Origin: Acorus gramineus
Lineage: Eukaryota > Streptophyta > Magnoliopsida > Acorales > Acoraceae
Direction of reading: 5' to 3'
Assembly (NCBI GenBank): GCA_030737835.1
Contig: JAUJYN010000019.1
Span: 952,433-1,016,432, forward strand
Length of the DNA: 64,000 nucleotides
Of this stretch, positions 57,149-64,000 are shown piece after piece (position 1 is the first letter of the stretch; the number at the start of each line of letters is the position of its first letter). The notes below the pieces were generated by a model. The model was not told the DNA's origin. It did no database searches and worked only from the letters and a program-made list of their open reading frames with translations. Both the position numbers and the translations under genes were made by a program.

Positions 57149-60100
57149 TGTTATGCCTGTGTCATTTGGAGCGCTCTGATTGAAAATTTGGTTACATAAT
57201 TTTTTCTCCTAGAAGTTATGTATTTTCAATTTGGTATTTGGATTTGATTTTGTTAAAATCCAAGATGAAGAGATTTAAATATGATTTTATTATGAGATGC
57301 TCAGTTTTGAGTTAGCTTTCGTACAAAAGTGGAATTAGATCAACTGGATTCATGTAGTAAAAGTTATGGGTATTTTACCAAGTATACCCCGGGGATGAAA
57401 AATTCTGGCAGCAGCCCGGTTCAATGTTTAGCTCACATTTTGGAATATCTGGATAGATTATTTGATCTTGGAATGAACATGAAAGTTGTAGATAATCTTC
57501 TTGGCTTTCCAGCGGACTTTGAATTGTGCAATTCGGAGCTATATTGAGGAAGTTATGGCTGTTCTAGTGAAGCATGTACAGAATTTCTAGTCAAGGATGA
57601 ATTGGTCATTTTTATCCCTCCTTTAGATATTTATTTGGCCAAAATATCTCTCTCTCTCTCTCCCTCTCACTCCCCACGTCTACCATTTTTTATCTCTCTT
57701 TCTCTCTTTTCACCCCCCCCCCAAGTGTTTGTGTTGATGTCACAAAGAGAAGAGAAGGAGAAGGTGCAAGTTCAAGTCTAGGTTTGTGTAGGTGTTGTTG
57801 TTGTTGTTGATCTCCTCTCTCTCAAGCACCTTTTCATAAAATTCCCCCCCCCTGATTTTCAGCCAAGAAGGAGGCTGAGGAGGCTGAAGAGGTGGTGGTG
57901 GTGGTTGAGGTGGCCGTGGGCGCGTCGAGAGCCCCGCATCTCCCCCTTTCCGTTTCCCTCTTTTGGTAAGTCCTCTTCCCCTTCTTTTTTATTTTTAGGG
58001 CTATTGGGATGGTTGGGGAGGTCATGCATGCTAGGTAGATGAGTTAGAGTGTGTGTGAGGGGTTGGGGAGGGTTAAAAAGGGTAAGGGTTGGCTGGGCGC
58101 GCGTTTGGGGTTGTCTGCGCGCGTGCGCGCGCAGGCGCGCGCACAGGCGGGCGCTGGCAGGCGCTGGCGGATGCGCAGACGCGCGCGGGCGCGCGGGTGA
58201 GCGAGGATGGGCACGCGGGTGCATGAGGGCGCTGGCGCGAGCAGGGGTGCGCGCGAGCATGCGCGCGCGCGGGGCAGTGCGCCTGGGCATGCGTCTGGGC
58301 GCGGGGCTGGGGGCCAGTGCGCGCGCGCGCGTGCGTGCACGTGCTGGGGCATGCGCGGGGCTGCCCAGGGTCTCGGGTAGGTGCTGGGGCACCCGGGCAT
58401 GCGTGCGAGCCCGTATGCGTGCATGTCTAAGTCTTTGGTATTTCTAATGATTTCTAAGTGTTAAATTGTGATGTTACTCACCAAATTTGATGCCCCTACC
58501 TTGCAGATCTCGTCGGATGGGATGCGCGAGGTCCCGGGTTGTATGGTGAGTGGTTCGATCCAATCCCCCCCCCCCTCTCGGATGCGCTCGACGCGCGTAG
58601 ACACGCATCGCGCATCGATGGAGCCCCTTAAGCTATAATATGTAGATATCTTGCATGCTAGGCGTATATACATGTTTTGTATCCATGTATGAACGATTGT
58701 GTTGCATGCGCCCCTCTAGTATGGGCATGTATTGCTGTGATGTGTATTGATGTATAGATATGGCATGTCTTAGGTGGTATTGTAATACTACTCCCACCAT
58801 ATTAATGGGAATATACAGTATGATTAAGTCTGGGTTAATAACGGGCACCTGCCTAATATTCCCTTGCGATAAGACTCGAGGGCGTGGTATAGCTGTTGCG
58901 CCCATGCTAATGGGGCAAAGCTATGACCAGCTGCATGAGATGATGATCTCTCTCGCCCTCTCCCTCTTAACGAACTGAGTAAGTAGATGCGATTTCCTAC
59001 TCGACTCAGGTTCGTTTGGAATATTGGCATGCACCTGTTAGTGCGCGAGATCGCGCTTGACCCTTTCTTTTAAGTTGGCGATATCCAACAGATGTTAGGG
59101 CATATTTTGTATGTTTATGTGATTAATGACCATGTATGCATGTTGTATGATTTATTATGATGTAAATCGATGATTAGGGAGTATCCCTATGATTAATTGA
59201 TATGTGATTGTGCATATGGTTCATGCACATAACTAAGATTAAATTCTCCTATAAAATATATGCGCATGTTAAAACTGATAGGCCTAGTTGGAATAGGCGT
59301 GGGTATGACCCGCTGTCGGGTTGTACCTTATTAGTTAGAGCGCTAGCGATGAAATTGCCCGTGCATCCGAGCGATGCGCTCGTTCGAATTCAGGAGGATT
59401 CATTATCTTAACGGTTTGTTAAGCCGGTAGTTGGGGCGTGTCACCCCTTTGTGTCTGAGCGACGCAACGGTGTGGGAGTACAGTAGTATTCGATATATCG
59501 ATAAGTGATTATCGAGAGTAGTTGTTTTTCCATTGGGTTCGCTTTGCGAACATGGAATATCTACTCCCAATGTCGTCCGTGATGAAGAGGCCCGGGTTGT
59601 AGCTGTCCTGACAGAGGGCTCCCATCCGTAGGTACCATCGATGCATTCGGGAGCGTACTGATCGTGGGAGTATACCAGGTAGAGGCTACCCGGGAGAGGG
59701 TTAACGAATGATATTGCGAGCGTGGAATCGTTCTCCCCTTCGTTGGATCCGATGTAGGAACTCCCCGGCGATTACAGCTGTCCTAACAGAGGGCTCCCAT
59801 CCGTAGGTACCACCGATGCGTTCGGAAGCGTACTGATCGTGGGAGTATACCAGGTAGAGGCTACGCGGGGGAAAGGGCTACCGGTGGACCAAGGGTGTAG
59901 AGCAGTCTAAGTCTCTTCCAAAAGTCCTATGTCACCTCTAAGGGGTGAGGTGAGGATGAGGTGAAGACACATCGCCGCGTGACCCATTCGTTGTTCGTCC
60001 GTTCCCATAGTTGTTGGGTCCGGTTGTGTATCGATGTTCAAAGACATCGTGGGGCAGTTATCCCGATGTAGATGATCCAGTAGTGTTGTGTAGACCAGTA

Positions 60101-60716
60101 ATCCCGGGTCTCCTCGACCAACGGTATGGTCTCTCCCTAAAAGTCCCAAGAGTCTCCCTCCGGGAGTGAGGGTGAGGGTGAGGTTGGTCGCGCTGCCGCG
60201 TGACCCTGTTATCCATGGGTTTCCACCCATGTTTTCCTTGAAAGGAAAGTGCTTATGTATTGAACTGTTGTATGGTGATTGGTTTCCAACCACTCACTGA
60301 GCTTGTAGCTCACCCCTCGCATACTGTTTCTTTTTAGGGGCAGTGTTGGGCGTGGAGTTGGAGCTTCCTGTGGCGTGGTCTTATGGGCGTGGAGCGTTCT
60401 TCCGGCGGGTGGCGAGTGCGAGGCTGTCAGCAGTCCTAGAGTCATGTATGTATTGTAAATCGTGCATATGGCACAGGTTGTATTTTCTTTGGTCTAAACT
60501 TGGCTCTCACAGGACAGTGATTGTGTATTCGAGTCTGTAATAATGTTTTTGATTTACAGACATTGTTATATATTATGCTTCTGCTTTTCAGTCAGTTATC
60601 ATTATCCTTGCTTTGCCACCTTGTGTGTTGTTGTTGGAGTCTTTATTGACCTCAGGTATTGATAGCTGATATTTTATTATTGCCACGTCTCGGGACGGCC
60701 GCCCTGGGGCGTCACA
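57149..60716 (+). repeat. Solo LTR, subfamily B (3568 bp), innermost of the nest
   Basis: Starts TGTTATGCCTGTGTC, ends GGGGCGTCACA, with GCGAG duplications (57144-57148, 60717-60721). It lies inside the LTR 53992-61024, interrupting the text GTGGCGAGTGCGAGG that it also carries itself at 60411-60423. The donor TTGGTAAGT is at 57964, the GC-rich tract at 58095-58420, the acceptor CTTGCAG ends 58506, the 39-nt block runs to 58545, the hairpin is 58581-58616, and the acceptor TTTTTTAG/GGGCA ends 60337. The final TCACA differs from the usual TGACA by one base. Confidence 0.94.
59601..59885 (+). repeat. Tandem block duplication inside LTR-B
   Basis: AGCTGTCCTGACAGAGGGCT at 59601 recurs at 59776 (CTAACAG variant), each followed by CCCATCCGTAGGTACCA, GCGTACTGATCGTGGGAG and TATACCAGGTAGAGGCTAC. 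The same pair occurs at about 56332/56509 and in reverse at about 40100-40380, so the duplication is a fixed feature of this subfamily; subfamily A has one unit. Confidence 0.85.
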
Positions 60717-61068
60717 GCGAGTGCGAGGCTGTCAGCAGTCCTAGAGTCATTGTATGTATTGTAAATCATGCATGTGGCACAGGTTGTATTTTCTTTGGTC
60801 TAGACTTGGCTCTCACAAGACAGTGATTGTGTATTCAAGTCTGTAATAATGTTTTTGGTTTACAGACATTGTTTATATATTATGCTTTCGCTTTTCAGTC
60901 AGTTATCATTATCCTTGCTTTGCCACCTTGTGTGTTGTTGTTGGAGTCTTTATTGACCTCAGGTATTGATAGCTGATATTTTATTATTGCCACGTCTCAG
61001 GGACGGCCGCCCTGGGGCGTGACATGTCTAACCCATAATATGCTAGCTATTTGCATGCTAGTTATTAT

Positions 61069-61549
61069 TGTTATGCCTGTGTCATTTGGAGCCTTATATT
61101 TTTTTATCGGAGTCGCTAAAATTTTAGTTTTTAGCTACCTGCGGGAGTTGGAGTACTCTGATTAAAAATCTAACTGCATATTATGGGTCCTGGTACCGTT
61201 TTGTACTACCCATAAAAAATTCATCGAATTCCGGTAACGTTTTGAAAAATATACAATTCTGAACCGTATCCGGGTTTTGAGAGTTCCTGGTTTGGTTGGT
61301 CGAATAGTGTTAGATATTTTGGTGAATATGGTGACCTTTGGTAACCTCACCCCCCCCCCTTGCTTAAGGGTTAAGCAACCTTTGGTTATTTTTGAGTGTT
61401 ACAGGGTGAGAATAGTCTTAAGTTGACCCCCCCCCCCTCCGTTTTCTTTCCTTCTCATCACCCCCCCACAGTGAGAAAAATCCCTCACTCTCTCACTCTC
61501 GTCTCCCTCTCCCTCTCTGTTTTTTTTGTGTGTGTGTGTGTGTTGTTAA
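61069..61549 (+). repeat. 5' part of a subfamily-B-like LTR, cut by the next insertion
   Basis: Starts TGTTATGCCTGTGTC and carries the U3 block (61110-61280) with CTAACTGCATATTATGGG and TTCATCGAATTCCGG. It ends in a (GT)n run where the LTR at 61550 begins. The remainder should lie beyond the right edge. Runs of C (61351-61359, 61429-61437) are seen in the CT-rich leader. Confidence 0.85.
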
Positions 61550-61812
61550 TGTTATATATGTGTCACTTTTTGGCCTATTGGCATCCATTGGAGCATTTTT
61601 AGCAGTTTTAAAATTTTTGTGTTTTTCGATCGGTGCGCATAATTTCAGACTGTTAGCTATCGTCTGAGCTAGAGGACTCCGATTGAAAATCTAACTGCGT
61701 ATTATGTGTCCTGGTGCCATTTTAAGCCACTCATGAAAATTTCATCGAATTCCAGCATCGTTTGCAAAAATTTCACAGTTCCGGGACGTATCCGGGTTTT
61801 TAAGTCGCGCAC

Positions 61813-61820
61813 TATAAATA
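61813..61820 (+). promoter_or_regulatory. TATA box of the last LTR
   Basis: TATAAATA stands after the conserved U3 block, with TTCATCATCCC about 30 bases further as a plausible start region. This would put the U3/R boundary near 61845-61855 and give a first leader exon of roughly 290 nt up to the donor at 62138. It is the clearest core promoter among the LTRs of the window. Confidence 0.65.
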
Positions 61821-62138
61821 AGTGGGATCTAAAATCCCGAGTTACTATTCATCATCCCTACGACTTGCATTTTCTCTCTCCCCTCTCTCTTTTTCTCACT
61901 TTCAAGCCCCCTAGACCCCTCAAACCTAAAAACCTAAAGCACGGGAAGTGTAGATCGGGTCCCGATCTACACACCGGTGTCTTCAAATCCCGTTTCCGGC
62001 GATCCTAGCCTCCCCGACCTCCCCTCTTTGTCCTCTGATTTGGCCCGTTTTGAAGGCCAAGGTAGATCGAGGCGTGAGAGGGCTTTCGGGAAAGGTTCCG
62101 GCGCGTGGAGAGCCACCGAACGCCTCTTCCTCCCCTCG

Positions 62139-63230
62139 GTAAGCCTTCTTTCCCTCTTTTTTTTCTTGTTTAGATGATTGCTAGGGAGGGTTTTTGTGTT
62201 TGGGGGTGGTCGGCGGCAGTGGGGGTCGTCGGAGGGTGGTCGAAGGTGGTCGGAGGTGGTCGGCAGTCGTGGGAGGGGCGGTGGTGGCGCTCGAGCAGTG
62301 GCAGGCCTGTCCTCGGGCGCAGGCAGCAGCGGCAGCGGCTCAGGCAGCGCACAGGCTGGGCGCGCGCTGGCATGCGCGCGTGCGTGCGCGGGTGTGCGTG
62401 CGCGCGGTGTGCGCGGGTCTGGTGCGAGGGGCTGGTCGTGCTGGGCGCGCGGGACGGGCTGGCAGTGCTGGCGTGCTCGGGCTGGGGGCCTCAGGCAGCA
62501 CAGGCAGCGAGCGTGGCGATGCGCGCGGCATGCGTGCTGGGTCTTCTGGACGCGAGTGCGCGCGGGTCTGGTGCGGGGAGCTGATCGGGCGGCTGTGCGC
62601 GGGTCTGTTCGTGCAACTGTGCGCGAGGGGCTGATGGCGAGCTGCGCGCGAGGAGCTGGTCGCGCGGATGCGAGGCGTGCGAACAGGGGTGGTGCTGTGC
62701 GCGAGGCGCGGTGGGGCAGGCGAGGTGTGCGCGAGGCGCGGTGGAGCAGGCGGGCTGTGCGCGAGGCGCGGTGGGGCAGGCTAGGCGTGCGCGAGGTGGT
62801 GGCCGAGGGCAGTGCGCGCGGGTGTGCAGAGTGCGCGCGAGGCACGGCGAGGCGACAGTGGTGCGCGGAGGGCGCGGCGAGGCGGCGGAGGTGCGCGCGG
62901 GGTGCGCGCGGGGAGAGGAGCTGCACGCGGGGGCGTGCGGGGTGCTCGCGGGCCGGCGCGAGGCGTTCGGGGCGCGCGCGGGCTGCTGCGGCTGAGCGCA
63001 GGGGACGCATGGAGCCCTGGGGTGGTCCGGCGGCGTGTCCAAGCGGTGGGCAGGGGCCGGCGGAGCGCGGGGTGCGCGGGCTGAAGCGCGGCGGTGCACC
63101 CGGGCGGTCGGGTGGCCGTGCGGGTGGTTGTCGGGGTGTTGGGTGTTTGTTTTGGGGTTTTGGGGTATTTAATTGTGTATTTAATGATATTTGTGGATTT
63201 ATACTTACCCAATAATACCCTGTCTTGCAG
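62139..63230 (+). other. Predicted leader intron 1 of the last LTR (1092 nt), then a 36-nt micro-exon
   Basis: Donor CCTCG/GTAAGCC and acceptor TCTTGCAG/ATCTCGACGG enclose a tract dominated by GCGCG and GGTGG motifs. ACTTACCC lies about 27 nt before the acceptor as a branch candidate. The following block (63231-63266) ends in TTCCG/GTGAGT. The signals match those of the other LTRs although the tract between them is nearly twice as long. Splicing is inferred. Confidence 0.5.
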
Positions 63231-64000
63231 ATCTCGACGGACGGTCGCGCGTCGACCCGAATTCCGGTGAGTGGGACAACCCAACCCAGTTTGGGAGGCG
63301 TTACATGCTTTGGGCGTGTACCGATCTCCCCTGGGGCGTATAGTTTGTATTAATTATTGCAATTATAATCTATGTATGCATGATGTGTGTGTAGAATTGC
63401 ATGCCACCCTAGATTGTGTGATAGGGACTTGCACCCTTAGGATTGTGCATGAGCCGTGCATCCTGCCACCTCGCTATCATGCTAGGAAAGCCCGACCTGT
63501 GCATGCGTCCTATTAGTTTGGTTTATTTAATTAAATGCAAACTGTTTTAATAGATACCATGTTTAGGGAAAATAAGGGGGGCCTTGCGAGGTTAACATTG
63601 AGACCCGGGTTAGGGCACTCTGTGTTCCTCGTTTGGTTGTCGGATGTCCTACATCGGGACCTCAGGTTATCCTCCCAAGGTCTCTTTTTCCCATATTGGT
63701 CTTGTTTATTTTCCCCGCATCCTGGTTATGCGCGCTGGTGGAATTCTGAGGAATTCGAGACATTAGAGTCGTAGAGATGTGCTGTCAGCGGATCCGAGTG
63801 GATCATATGCGATGGATAGGCTGTTCTGTTCCCCTCGTCGGATCCGTGTAGAGACTACCTCGGCGTTAGACAGGTTGTCCCGTCCAGGGGCTCCCACTAG
63901 TAGGCGCCCCATGATTTGGTGAAGGATGTGCTGAACATGGGAGTGGCCAAACAACCACGGAGTGAGGAGAGACTATCGGTGGACCAAGGGTAACCAACAG

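Larger units (their letters stand above)
53992..61024 (+). repeat. Solo LTR (A-type start, B-like body), split by a further solo LTR
   Basis: Starts TGTTATATATGTGTCAC, ends GGGGCGTGACA, with TGTCT on both sides (53987-53991, 61025-61029). Without the inner LTR and its duplication it is about 3460 bp. U3 block 54060-54245, donor TTGGTAAGC at 54760, GC-rich tract 54880-55030, acceptor CCTTGCAG ending 55111, 37-nt block to 55148, hairpin 55184-55218, duplicated blocks from 56332 and 56509, and acceptor CTTCTCAG/GGGCA ending 57068. The mix of an A-like U3 with a B-like 3' part suggests recombination between subfamilies. Confidence 0.92.
52989..61068 (+). repeat. Subfamily-D LTR fragment interrupted by nested solo LTRs
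   Basis: Pieces 52989-53991 and 61030-61068 are continuous across the TGTCT duplication and match the solo LTR 18270-22188 (leader, GCTGCACATGAGGTGTTTG, ATGAAATTTGGTGTCATT, GGGAATTGACCAG). It keeps the donor TTGGTAAGC at 53414, the acceptor CCTTGCAG ending 53840, the 36-nt block to 53876 and a hairpin at 53922-53941. Its U3 start is missing where the minus-strand element begins. It then runs into the start of another LTR at 61069. Confidence 0.82.
61550..64000 (+). repeat. LTR related to subfamily A, running off the window
   Basis: Starts TGTTATATATGTGTCAC; the U3 block is at 61625-61800. It differs from A copies by a clear TATAAATA, by lacking the GTCAAAG run, and by a much longer GC-rich tract (about 62205-63120). 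Acceptor TCTTGCAG ends 63230, the 36-nt block runs to 63266, then GTGAGTGGGAC, a weaker hairpin near 63302-63320, and the AT-rich and GGATCC-containing part resembling 5580-5640. It probably belongs to a complete or solo element continuing to the right; that cannot be decided here. The long open frames in its GC-rich part are not genes. Confidence 0.85.

Noticed and set aside
61967..63215. Open frames of about 345 codons on both strands in the GC-rich tract
   Set aside because: They overlap on opposite strands, consist of Ala/Arg/Gly/Pro low complexity, match no domain, and come from GCGCG repeats without stop codons.

Overview
This is nuclear DNA of a flowering plant, probably a woody eudicot or another large-genome angiosperm; the species cannot be named from the sequence. 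The grounds are a multi-exon host gene with GT-AG introns whose protein matches the plant WD40 family related to fission yeast C2A9.03, Ty3/gypsy chromovirus retrotransposons primed by initiator-Met tRNA, L1-type plant LINEs with DUF4283 and RNase H domains, and many MITEs. There is exactly one intact host gene; almost everything else is transposable-element sequence.

Layout. 1-6396: 3' part of a decayed Tekay/Del-like Ty3/gypsy element on + (gag zinc knuckle, protease, RT, RNase H, integrase, chromodomain, polypurine tract, 3' LTR), inserted into a second LTR of opposite orientation whose remnant is 6397-7758. 7759-13985: AT-rich DNA with a LINE 3' relic, two fold-back MITEs and a 1.46 kb terminal-inverted-repeat element. 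13985-22860: a minus-strand LINE whose ORF1 is split by a 3.9 kb solo LTR (18270-22188) with a perfect 5-bp target duplication. 22861-24147: the 3' end of another LINE on +. 24385-26067: a hAT-like and a Tourist-like non-autonomous element. 26629-35210: nine-exon WD40 gene on +, open over 424 codons, with TIR elements in introns 3 and 5. 37390-64000: a dense nest of long-LTR Ty3/gypsy sequences on both strands.

The nest can be read from target-site duplications. A minus-strand element (38730-52988; PBS and PPT recognisable, internal region only 2.7 kb and decayed) has a solo LTR in its 3' LTR (39255-42831, AAATG) and a hAT-like MITE plus a solo LTR (48159-50701, CCACC) in its 5' LTR. To its right a + strand LTR is interrupted by another solo LTR (53992-61024, TGTCT), which itself holds a further solo LTR (57149-60716, GCGAG). 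Two more LTR starts follow at 61069 and 61550, the last running off the window.

The most interesting signal is inside the LTRs. Although the 2.5-3.9 kb LTRs fall into several diverged subfamilies, nearly all keep the same ordered set of splice-like signals: a GTAAGT-type donor, a 0.35-1.1 kb usually CpG-rich tract, a TTGCAG acceptor, a 36- or 39-nt block, a GTGAGT donor, a covarying hairpin, and a distant pyrimidine-rich AG acceptor. I infer a spliced, micro-exon-containing 5' leader. No expression evidence was available, so this remains a testable prediction.
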